A stretch of DNA of 18,307 nt from CBFGWV01 sp965652545 (GTDB taxonomy: Bacteria; Pseudomonadota; Gammaproteobacteria; Competibacterales; Competibacteraceae): NCBI GenBank assembly GCA_965652545.1, contig CBFGWV010000068.1:1-18307 (forward strand). The letters are read 5' to 3'. Of this stretch, positions 7,589 to 14,404 are shown piece by piece. A program made the translations under genes and the position numbers. Under the pieces are notes generated by a model. The model had not been told where the DNA came from. It worked only from the letters and a program-made list of their open reading frames with translations, and did not search any database. Position 1 is the first letter of the stretch, and each line of letters opens with the position of its first letter.

Positions 7589-8143
7589 ATGGGGCATCCA
7601 GTGGTCGACCAAACGTCCGTTCATGCTTTTCCACAGATCATCGCCGAGTTGATGGAGCGCATCCGTCAGCGTTGGACCGGCGCGATGATGTTATTCACGG
7701 ATGAAGACCGCATGGCCCAGATCAACCTCGTGGAGGGTGATATCGTCTTTGTGTTCTTCCGCGCCCGACGGGGCTTGGAAGCGGTGTCTGCGATTCGCGA
7801 GATCCCCCAGGCCAGGCTGCTGTTCCAGGACGGCGTCAAGCCGACGATTCGCGAAAAAATGCCGCCGAACGCCGATATCCTGGCCATCCTCAACCCGCAG
7901 GATGCGCCAGCCCCTGCACCGGGCGGCAGTGGCGCGACGACGCTGAGCGCCGAGCAGGCCGCCGCCCTGGAGTCGGAATTGGTGGGCTATATCGGGCCGA
8001 TGGCCGGCTTTCTCTGCCAGGGTGAGTTCGATCGGGGGCTGTCGGCCGACGCGCTCATCGACGCCTTGTGCAAGCACATCCCGAGCGACAGCGAGAGCAG
8101 GCAGTTTCGCGAACGGGCACAGCGGATTCTCGGGGCGGGGTGA
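7589..8143 (+). CDS. PATAN/DUF4388-like signalling-associated protein
   Basis: The 184-residue protein has two parts joined by an Ala/Pro/Gly linker (about 104-118). The N-part (15-100) has the pattern of the PATAN/DUF4388 fold: a helix, a strand with an acidic tip, then INLVEGDIVFVFF, a helix RGLEAVSAIREI, LLFQDG, and the closing PPNADILAIL. The C-part (120-182) is helical with ELVGYIGPMAGFL, a segment style I associate with small C-terminal domains of kinases and other signalling proteins. PATAN domains commonly occur with CheY-like receivers, and the convergent neighbour is exactly such a receiver. The ATG at 7589 is chosen for the GGGAGA site 8 bases upstream; an earlier in-frame ATG at 7547 has none. 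The fold assignment is by pattern only, and no catalytic residues are evident. Confidence 0.75.
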   Translation: MGHPVVDQTSVHAFPQIIAELMERIRQRWTGAMMLFTDEDRMAQINLVEGDIVFVFFRARRGLEAVSAIREIPQARLLFQDGVKPTIREKMPPNADILAILNPQDAPAPAPGGSGATTLSAEQAAALESELVGYIGPMAGFLCQGEFDRGLSADALIDALCKHIPSDSESRQFRERAQRILGAG

Positions 8144-8153
8144 TCACCCCGCC
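8134..8153. terminator. Perfect 20-base palindrome between convergent signalling genes
   Basis: GGCGGGG-TGATCA-CCCCGCC is identical on both strands. It spans the TGA stop of the PATAN-like gene (8141-8143) and lies 17 bases beyond the receiver gene's stop. As RNA it gives a 7-bp all-GC stem (plus possible pairs within TGATCA) on either strand, fitting a shared bidirectional terminator. There is no T-tract on either side, so intrinsic termination is uncertain and a protein-binding role is possible. Confidence 0.45.
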
Positions 8154-8170
8154 GGGAGCGGTGAGCGGCT

Positions 8171-8659
8171 TTAGGCGACTTCGATGTTGTACAGCGCCTT
8201 GTCCAACCGCCGGAACACATCCGAACGATTGAACGGCTTGATCATGAAGTCGTTGGCGCCGATCTTGGTGGCCCAGAAGTTGTCTATGGCGACGCGGTTG
8301 CCGCTCATGATGACGATAGGGATGCCGGCGGTCTGCGGGTCGCGACGCAGGGCGCGGGTGGCCTGGAAGCCGTCCATGTTCGGCATGACCAGATCCATGA
8401 TGATCAAGCGGGGCTTGTGCAGCTTGGCGATGGATACCGCCTGCCGGCCATCCTCGGCTTCCAAGGTCTGGTAACCGCCTTGCAGCAGCATGCGTTGCAG
8501 AACGACGCGAACGGTTCTTGAGTCATCGACCACCAGAACGGTGGGTGCATCGGTGGGTGCGATACGGGGGTTGCGACGTCGATCACGGAAGCGATCCGCC
8601 TCGTCCGTGAGTTTCGGCCGTGTCGGCCGGAGAACGTTTCCTAGCCATGCCAGCGCCAT
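8171..8659 (-). CDS. CheY-like response regulator, single receiver domain (PilG/PilH-like)
   Basis: The 162-residue protein has a basic, disordered N-terminal extension (1-38) followed by one receiver domain (39-160) and no output domain. The acidic pocket is Asp45-Asp46, the phosphoacceptor is Asp89 in IIMDLVMPNMDG, the switch Ser is Ser119 and the conserved Lys is Lys141 in KPF. Stand-alone receivers of this kind, like PilG/PilH and CheY, work by protein-protein contact, often with twitching or chemotaxis machinery; no pil or che genes are in the window. The ATG at 8659 follows GGGAGG by 7 bases, which beats the in-frame start at 8692. It converges on the PATAN-like gene, its most plausible functional neighbour. 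Confidence 0.92.
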   Translation of the reverse strand: MALAWLGNVLRPTRPKLTDEADRFRDRRRNPRIAPTDAPTVLVVDDSRTVRVVLQRMLLQGGYQTLEAEDGRQAVSIAKLHKPRLIIMDLVMPNMDGFQATRALRRDPQTAGIPIVIMSGNRVAIDNFWATKIGANDFMIKPFNRSDVFRRLDKALYNIEVA

Positions 8660-8691
8660 AGTGTTACCTCCCTGGGCGGTTTTTTTATCCA

Positions 8692-8710
8692 CGACACCTT
8701 TAATGTGTCG
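8692..8710 (-). other. Stem-loop in the leader of the response regulator gene
   Basis: CGACAC (8692-8697) pairs with GTGTCG (8705-8710) around a 7-base loop. It sits 33 bases before the receiver start codon and is followed, on the minus strand, by an A-rich stretch (TTTTTTT on the plus strand at about 8679-8685) and then the ribosome-binding site. The run is A rather than T in the minus direction, so it is not an intrinsic terminator for the oxidoreductase upstream. It may stabilise or regulate the leader. Confidence 0.35.
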
Positions 8711-8740
8711 GGTTTGAGAGGCAATGTCCAGCAGTAGTTG

Positions 8741-9727
8741 TTAATACACATCAACAACGACGGACCCGAGTTTATCGCCCCGCTCAACCCGTTCATGAGC
8801 GGCCGCGATATCGGCCAACGGGTAACGCTCGGCCACCGAATGGGTCAGCACGCCAGACTCCATCAACCGCGTCAGGCCGTTGACAGCCGCGGCACGGGCC
8901 GCGGGGGTCAGCCGATAGACGAGCACCAGGCGAAGCGTCACATCCTTGAACAGCAGTTCATAGAACGGCAGCGCCGGTTGCGGCTGCTGGGCCGAGCCAT
9001 AGGTGGCGATCACGCCGTTGGGGCGGATCATGCGCGCACTCGCCGCCAGATTGGCCCCGAACTCCAGGTCCACGATGCGATCCACCCCCCGCCCGCCGGT
9101 CAACGCCAGCACGGCCTCGGCAACATCGTCCTCGCGGTAGTTGACGATGTGATGCGCGCCGGCAGTCTTGGCATAGGCGGCTTTCTCCGGGTTACTGACA
9201 GTGGCGATGACCGTCGCGCCCTCCAGCACCGCCATCTGGATGGCATAGCGGGCGACCGTACCCGCACCACCGGTGACCAGCACTGTCTGGCCGGTCACCG
9301 AGCCATCGGCGTAGACACAGCGGTATGCGGTCATTGCCGGAATACCCAGGCAGGCCGCGGCGGCGAAGTCGGTGTTGGCCGGTAAGCGTACCGCCTGCGC
9401 CTCAGGCAGGGCGATGAACGCCGCTGCGCTGCCCAGGGGGCGCTCCCACTGCGCGTTCCACAGCCACACCCGCTCGCCGATCCGCTGCGAATCGACGCCC
9501 TCGCCCACCGCCTCGACGACCCCGGCCCCGTCGCTGTGCGGGACGATGCGCGGAAACGGCATGCCACCGGCCCGCGCGCCGGCGCGCAGCTTCACATCGG
9601 AGGGATTCACGCCCGAGGTATGCACGCGGACAAGCACCTCGCCAGCCGCCGGTGTCGGTGTTTCCATCTCCCCCAGCTGCAAGACCTCGCGGGCCGGACC
9701 GGTGCGGGTGTACCAGGCTGCTTTCAT
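8741..9727 (-). CDS. NADPH:quinone oxidoreductase-like MDR enzyme (zinc-free)
   Basis: The 328-residue protein opens with the standard QOR motif order: MKAAWY at the N-terminus, GEVLVRVHTSGVNPSDVKLRAG (residues 29-50) in the GroES-like domain, VPHSDGAGVVEAVGEGV near 62-78, and a Rossmann domain from about 140 with TGGAGTVARYA at 152-162. The usual AGAGGVG loop is altered here: GAGTVA lacks the final Gly, so cofactor binding may be slightly atypical. No zinc ligands are present. The start at 9727 is preceded by AGAGGAG. It is divergent from the carboxypeptidase gene. It is only distantly similar to the other MDR protein in this window, so the two are not a recent duplication. Substrate unknown. 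Confidence 0.9.
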   Translation of the reverse strand: MKAAWYTRTGPAREVLQLGEMETPTPAAGEVLVRVHTSGVNPSDVKLRAGARAGGMPFPRIVPHSDGAGVVEAVGEGVDSQRIGERVWLWNAQWERPLGSAAAFIALPEAQAVRLPANTDFAAAACLGIPAMTAYRCVYADGSVTGQTVLVTGGAGTVARYAIQMAVLEGATVIATVSNPEKAAYAKTAGAHHIVNYREDDVAEAVLALTGGRGVDRIVDLEFGANLAASARMIRPNGVIATYGSAQQPQPALPFYELLFKDVTLRLVLVYRLTPAARAAAVNGLTRLMESGVLTHSVAERYPLADIAAAHERVERGDKLGSVVVDVY

Positions 9728-9846
9728 GACGGCTCCTCTTTCCATCGGGCGCGGGTTCGTTGAACAATCGCTACCGTATGGTGACCCCGCCGGACGAAAG
9801 ACGGAACCCCGGCGGCTTCTGCGATCGACAACCACAAAGGGTCTCG

Positions 9847-10965
9847 ATGCATATCGACAGCACATTCGACGGCGGCAATATCGAGGTCGTCAGCATCCAG
9901 GACGGCACCGCCGAGCTGCGTATCCGCAACGACAACGCGTCGGCGTTTCTCCAGTGGTTCTGCTTTCGCATCGGCGGCGCACGCGGCCGCGCCCTGACGC
10001 TGCGCATCGTCAATGCAGGGGACTGCACCTACCCCAGTGCATTTCAGGGTTATCAGGCGGTCGTATCGCATGACGGCGACGATTGGCGACGTACCGATAC
10101 GGACTTCGACGGGCAGGTGATGACCATCCGCTTGACGCCGCAGCGCGATGTCGCATGCGTTGCGTATTTCGCCCCCTATCCCCTCGCCCGCCACCAGGCG
10201 CTGATCGACCGCACCCTGGCCTCGCCGCAAGTGCGCCACGAGGTTCTGGGCACGACCCTGGACGGACGCAGCCTGGACCTGTTGACCTTGGGCGAGGCTG
10301 GAAGCGGGCGCAAAGTCTGCTGGGCGATTGCCCGGCAACACCCCGGTGAAACCATGGCACAGTGGTGGATGGAGGGTTTCCTCGAGCGCCTGACCGATGG
10401 CGAAGACCCGGTATCGCGCGCGCTGCCCCGACATGCCGTACTCCATATCGTGCCCAACATGAACCCCGATGGCAGCGCCCGCGGCCACCTGCGCACCAAC
10501 GCCGCCGGCGTCAATCTCAACCGCGAATGGCTGGAGCCGAGCCTGGAGCGCAGCCCGGAGGTGTTCCGGGTGCGCGAGCGCATGGCGGCCACCGGTGTGG
10601 ATATCTGTATCGACGTCCACGGCGACGAAGAACTGCCGTACAACTTCCTGGTCGGCTACGAAGGCATCCCCGACCTGGACCGCGCCCACCAGGCGCGCTT
10701 CGAGCGCTTCCAGGCCACGCTGGCGGCACTGACACCGGATATGCAGACCGTGCGCGGCTATCCGAAAAACCCACCGGGCACGGCCAACCTCAGCTTGTGC
10801 ACCAACTACATCGCCCACACCCACAAAGCCCTGGCGATGACCTTGGAGATGCCGTTCAAGGACACCGCCGACACGCCCGACCCGATCCGCGGCTGGTCAC
10901 CGGGACGCGCGCGGCATTTGGGTCGGGCGTTTGTGGATGCGCTGTATGCAACCTTGATGCGGTAG
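9847..10965 (+). CDS. M14-family zinc carboxypeptidase, cytosolic carboxypeptidase (AGBL/CCP) type
   Basis: The 372-residue protein has an N-terminal beta-sandwich domain (about 1-110) typical of M14 cytosolic carboxypeptidases, then the peptidase domain. Zinc ligands are His165 and Glu168 (RQHPGE) and His258 (DVHGDEE). NMNPDG (204-209) and RTNAAGVNLNREW (216-228) carry the substrate-binding Asn-Arg pair, and Glu334 in TLEMPFK is the probable general base. There is no signal peptide, so it acts in the cytoplasm. Eukaryotic CCPs trim glutamate from tubulin; bacterial members remove C-terminal residues from peptides or proteins of mostly unknown identity. The ATG at 9847 follows AAAGGG and starts the domain cleanly; a TTG start at 9760 would add an unrelated basic leader. 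It converges with the Ldh-family gene, with only 11 bases between the stops. Confidence 0.92.
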   Translation: MHIDSTFDGGNIEVVSIQDGTAELRIRNDNASAFLQWFCFRIGGARGRALTLRIVNAGDCTYPSAFQGYQAVVSHDGDDWRRTDTDFDGQVMTIRLTPQRDVACVAYFAPYPLARHQALIDRTLASPQVRHEVLGTTLDGRSLDLLTLGEAGSGRKVCWAIARQHPGETMAQWWMEGFLERLTDGEDPVSRALPRHAVLHIVPNMNPDGSARGHLRTNAAGVNLNREWLEPSLERSPEVFRVRERMAATGVDICIDVHGDEELPYNFLVGYEGIPDLDRAHQARFERFQATLAALTPDMQTVRGYPKNPPGTANLSLCTNYIAHTHKALAMTLEMPFKDTADTPDPIRGWSPGRARHLGRAFVDALYATLMR

Positions 10966-10976
10966 GTGGGCGTTTA

Positions 10977-12041
10977 TTAAGCCCCCACCGTGGCCGCCGC
11001 CTCGTTCACCAGACGCCAAGTCGTAGCGTCGATCGGAATGCCCTCGGCCTCGCGCCGACGGCGTGTGCGGCGCTCCGGCTCACCCGGCAGCAGGACCGGC
11101 TGGCCGGGCTGGCGCTGCGGCGAGGCGGTGAAATAGGCCAGGCCGGCGAGAAGATCGCGCTGCCAGCTTGCGGCGCCTCCCAGGCGCTCGGGGTCGATGA
11201 TGACCGAGAGCATGTTGTTGACGTAGATATCGTCGGTCTGAGTCTCCGGGTGCAAGCTTCCGCCGCCGGTCAGGGCGCCGGCGAGGATGTCGCACATGAG
11301 CCCGAGCCCCGAGCCCTTGTGGTCGCCAAAGGGCAGCAGCGCGCCCAGCGGCGATTGATAGACCACGGACGGGTCGGTGCTGGGCCGGCCGTCAGCATCG
11401 ATGAGGTAGCCCTCGGGCACTGTCAGGCCGCGATTCATGGCGATGCGCATCTTGCCCTGGGCGACACGGCTGGTGGCGAAGTCGAGGATCAACGGCGCAT
11501 CGCCGGCGCGCGGGACGCCGATGGCGATGGGGTTGGTGTGCAGGCGCGCGTCGGCGCCGGCGAAGGGCGCCACCACCGGTGCGGCGTGGATGACGTTGAC
11601 CAGATGCAGCGAGACCAGCCCGGCGTCGGCGCATTGTTCGGCCCAGTGGCCGATACGGCCGACATGATGGCTGTTGCGCAGGCCGAGAATGACCGACCCG
11701 AACTCGCGGGCGCGGGCGATGCCAACGTCCATGGCCTCCACCGCCGTGGACTGGCCAAAGCCGCGATGGGCATCCAGGGTGATCAGGGTACCGGCGTCGA
11801 CCACCACGCAGGGGCGGGTGTCGGGGATGACCTTGCCCTCGCGCACCATGCGCAGGTAGAGCGGTATGAGGCTGATGCCGTGCGAGTCGTGGCCCATGAG
11901 GTTGGCCAGCACGAGATGGTCGGCGATGCGACCGGCCTCCAGTGGACCGCTGCCAGCGGCGCGGAAGATCTGCGCCACGCGGGTGCGCAGCGCAGCGGCA
12001 TCGATACGATGATCGTCCGTGCGTTCGGCGTTGAAACTCAT
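10977..12041 (-). CDS. Ldh-family NAD(P)-dependent 2-hydroxyacid dehydrogenase (malate/L-lactate/sulfolactate/ureidoglycolate type)
   Basis: The 354-residue protein belongs to the type-2 malate/L-lactate dehydrogenase fold, unrelated to classical Rossmann LDHs. Diagnostic segments are GHDSHGI (50-56), NSHHVGRIGHW (123-133), HTNPIAIGVP (168-177), DFATSRVAQGKM (187-198) and GDHKGSGLGLM (239-249). Members oxidise malate, L-lactate, (R)-sulfolactate, ureidoglycolate or 2,3-diketogulonate-type substrates, and the exact substrate cannot be read from motifs. It is the last gene of the TRAP operon; its ATG overlaps the preceding stop (ATGA at 12038-12041), so it is translationally coupled to the FAD dehydrogenase. 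The frame ends in two consecutive TAA codons. Both dehydrogenases probably act on the imported acid or its product. Confidence 0.92.
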   Translation of the reverse strand: MSFNAERTDDHRIDAAALRTRVAQIFRAAGSGPLEAGRIADHLVLANLMGHDSHGISLIPLYLRMVREGKVIPDTRPCVVVDAGTLITLDAHRGFGQSTAVEAMDVGIARAREFGSVILGLRNSHHVGRIGHWAEQCADAGLVSLHLVNVIHAAPVVAPFAGADARLHTNPIAIGVPRAGDAPLILDFATSRVAQGKMRIAMNRGLTVPEGYLIDADGRPSTDPSVVYQSPLGALLPFGDHKGSGLGLMCDILAGALTGGGSLHPETQTDDIYVNNMLSVIIDPERLGGAASWQRDLLAGLAYFTASPQRQPGQPVLLPGEPERRTRRRREAEGIPIDATTWRLVNEAAATVGA

Positions 12042-13471
12042 GACCCGTCCTGCGCCAGCAACACCCCGGGGTTCATCCGCGCTGCAGGATCCACCAGGCG
12101 CTTGAGACCGGCCATGAGCTCGAGCCGCAGCGGATCGCCCAGACGCACCAGTTCGTCGGTGAGCTTGCGGCCGATGCCGTGTTCGGCGCTGAAGGATCCG
12201 CCGTGTGCCAGCGCCAGATCGTGCACGCGGGTTTGCAGGTCCGCCTTGACCGCTTCGGGATCGGGTAGGCTGCGCCAGTAGGCCTTATCGAACATGGCGA
12301 TGTAATGGACATTGCCGTCGCCGAGATGGCAGACCACCACCGGTCGGGCGGCGGGGAAATGCTCGGCCAGCAGGCGGTCGGCCGCCTCGATGAAACCGGG
12401 TACGCGGGAGACGCGGACCGCGATGTCATGGGTCAGCCCGTAACCGCCCACCGCGTTGCCTTCCGAAACCGAGTGACGCACCCGCCAGAAGTCCTCGGCC
12501 TGGGCGAGGCTGGCGGCGATGACGGCATCGCGCGCACCGCCGGCCTCGAGCACGCTGGCCAGGGTCGCCTCCAGGCGCGCGGTCAACGGGGCCTCGGGGT
12601 CGGCGTCGCCGAGCTCGATCATCACCGACCACGGCGGCACCGCCGCAAACGGGCAGCGGGTGCCGGGGACATGGTCGAGCACCAGAGCGATCTCGCTGCG
12701 CGAGAGCAGTTCGAAGGCCATGATCGTCGCATCGAAGCTGTCCTGGAGCCGGGCGAGCAGATCCAGCGCCTGTGCGGGCGAGTCCGCCGCCACCCAGGCA
12801 TGTGCGGATGCCCGAATCGCGGCATGCAGACGCAGCGCCGCCCCGGTCACCACACCCAGTGTGCCCTCGGCACCGACGAAGAGCTGCTTGAGGTCGTAGC
12901 CGATGTTGTTCTTCTTCAAGGCGCCCAGATCACGCAGGATGCGCCCGTCCGGCAGGACCACCTCCAGCCCGCAGACCAGATCGCGCATCGGTCCATAGCG
13001 CAACGCGCCGGTACCGCCGGCGTTGGTGGAGATCAACCCGCCGATCTGCGCGCTGCCTTCGCTGCCCAGGTGCAGCGGAAAGCGTCGGCCGACGGTCGCC
13101 GCGGCCTCATGGACACGGGTAAGCACCACACCGGCATCGACGGTGATGACGTTGGCGCTGCGGTCGACCTCACGGATGCGGGTCATCCGCCCAAGCGCAA
13201 GCACCAGCCCCGGGGCACCGGGCGCGCGTGGCACCGCGCCGTAGCACAACCCGGTATTGCCACCCTGGGGAAACACCGGCAGACCGGCGGACGCGGCCAG
13301 GGTAACCAGCGCCGCCACCTGATCGGTGTCCGCCGGCATCACCACAGCCAGCGCTGCCCCCGTTTCCCGGCCTCGCCAATCGCGCAGATACGGCGCCATG
13401 GCGTCAGTATCGGTCACGACCGCCGCGGTACCGACGATGGCGCGCAGCGCCTCAAGAAGGGTTTCGGACAT
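12038..13471 (-). CDS. FAD-linked 2-hydroxyacid dehydrogenase (GlcD / D-lactate / D-2-hydroxyglutarate dehydrogenase type)
   Basis: The 477-residue protein has an N-terminal PCMH-type FAD domain (about 35-215) with PQGGNTG (68-74), STNAGGTGALRYG and GAEGTLGVVTG, and a C-terminal FAD-oxidase domain with the metal/substrate site HLGDGNVH (His382, His389) and SAEHGIG (Glu430, His431). This combination is diagnostic of D-2-hydroxyacid dehydrogenases, which oxidise D-lactate, glycolate, D-2-hydroxyglutarate or similar and pass electrons to ETF, quinone or cytochromes. I chose the ATG at 13471, about 10 bases after GAGGTG; the TTG at 13480 is too near that site. It follows the DapA-like gene and overlaps the Ldh gene by 4 bases. 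The pairing with an NAD-dependent hydroxyacid dehydrogenase is notable. Exact substrate unknown. Confidence 0.92.
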   Translation of the reverse strand: MSETLLEALRAIVGTAAVVTDTDAMAPYLRDWRGRETGAALAVVMPADTDQVAALVTLAASAGLPVFPQGGNTGLCYGAVPRAPGAPGLVLALGRMTRIREVDRSANVITVDAGVVLTRVHEAAATVGRRFPLHLGSEGSAQIGGLISTNAGGTGALRYGPMRDLVCGLEVVLPDGRILRDLGALKKNNIGYDLKQLFVGAEGTLGVVTGAALRLHAAIRASAHAWVAADSPAQALDLLARLQDSFDATIMAFELLSRSEIALVLDHVPGTRCPFAAVPPWSVMIELGDADPEAPLTARLEATLASVLEAGGARDAVIAASLAQAEDFWRVRHSVSEGNAVGGYGLTHDIAVRVSRVPGFIEAADRLLAEHFPAARPVVVCHLGDGNVHYIAMFDKAYWRSLPDPEAVKADLQTRVHDLALAHGGSFSAEHGIGRKLTDELVRLGDPLRLELMAGLKRLVDPAARMNPGVLLAQDGS

Positions 13472-13501
13472 GGTCGGCAATCACCTCACACACGCAGTGA
13501 A

Positions 13502-14392
13502 TCATGCCGCCAACGCGGCCAGGGCTTGCCGCAGCCCAACCTCGGTGGCCGCCTGCGGTGCTTCCAACGGCAGGCGCACTGACCCCACGCCGTAGCCGAT
13601 GATCTCCAGCAAGCGCTTGAGCGGGCCGGGATTGGTTTCGGCAAAAACCGCCGTGGCGAGCGCGTCCAGCGGCCGCTGCAAGGCCAGTGCGTCACGCAGG
13701 CGACCGGCAGCGGCCAGGGTCATGACCTCCACCCACTGGCGGGGGAACGCATTGGCCGTGGCCAGCACGCCGCCGCGGGCACCCAGGGCCATATGGGTGG
13801 CGAACAGCGGCTCTTCACCGCTGAGCACGGCCATGTTGTCGCCGGCGTACTGGATAAGCTTGATGAACTCCGGCACGTCGTAGCTGGAGTACTTCATGCC
13901 GATGATGCTGCCGTCCTCGGCCATCGCCTGCACTGTCTCGGCCTTGAGCGCCACGGTGGTGCGGCGCGGGATCTCATAGGCCAGCACCGGCAGGTCCACC
14001 GCCTCGCGGAAGCGTCTGAAATACGCCCGCACGCCGTCCTGGGTGCCGGTGGCGTAATACGGGGTCACCGTCATCACCGCCGCAGCGCCCACGGCGGCGA
14101 AGTCACGCGCCGCCTCAACGGCATCCGCGAACCCGGTGCTGAGCACGCCGGGAATCACCGGCACACGGCCGTCGGCGGCCTCGACGGTGGCACGAACCAC
14201 TTCGCGCCGCTCCGCCCGCGACAAAGCGGTGTATTCGCCGGTACCGCCGATGGGTACGAGCCCCGCCGCCCCACCGGCGATCTGGTGCTCGATCAGGCAT
14301 GCGAGTACGGCGGCATCGACGCGGTCGTGCGCATCGAACGGGGTGACCAGCGCGGTGTACAAACCGGTCAAAGTGTCAGCGTCCAGCGTCAT
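13502..14392 (-). CDS. DapA/NanA-superfamily class I aldolase or dehydratase
   Basis: The 296-residue protein has the DHDPS TIM-barrel signatures: GLYTALVTPFD (10-20), GGTGEYTAL (49-57), catalytic Tyr139 and carboxylate-binding Arg144 in LAYEIPRRT, and the Schiff-base lysine Lys167 in GMKYSSYD. In true dihydrodipicolinate synthase the first motif reads GTTGES and the tyrosine motif YNIPGRT or similar. Here Gly replaces the first Thr and Glu follows Tyr, which is closer to the GGTGE form seen in ketodeoxyglucarate dehydratases and other catabolic members. A lysine-biosynthesis role is therefore unlikely. It probably cleaves or dehydrates a 2-oxo acid, often giving pyruvate. The start is preceded by AGAGGAG overlapping the dctM stop, so it belongs to the TRAP operon. 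Confidence 0.9.
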   Translation of the reverse strand: MTLDADTLTGLYTALVTPFDAHDRVDAAVLACLIEHQIAGGAAGLVPIGGTGEYTALSRAERREVVRATVEAADGRVPVIPGVLSTGFADAVEAARDFAAVGAAAVMTVTPYYATGTQDGVRAYFRRFREAVDLPVLAYEIPRRTTVALKAETVQAMAEDGSIIGMKYSSYDVPEFIKLIQYAGDNMAVLSGEEPLFATHMALGARGGVLATANAFPRQWVEVMTLAAAGRLRDALALQRPLDALATAVFAETNPGPLKRLLEIIGYGVGSVRLPLEAPQAATEVGLRQALAALAA

Positions 14393-14404
14393 GCGGGTGC
14401 TCCT

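Noticed and set aside
3070..9727. The two MDR oxidoreductases (3070-4125 and 8741-9727) as a recent duplication
   Set aside because: Beyond general family motifs their sequences differ throughout, including the nucleotide-binding loop (GASGGVG versus GGAGTVA).
10362..12281. A 639-codon open frame on the plus strand spanning two genes
   Set aside because: It overlaps the 3' half of the carboxypeptidase in another frame and is antisense to the Ldh-family gene; both real genes have complete catalytic motifs.
12305..13582. A 425-codon plus-strand frame
   Set aside because: Antisense to the FAD-linked dehydrogenase, with no domain signal.
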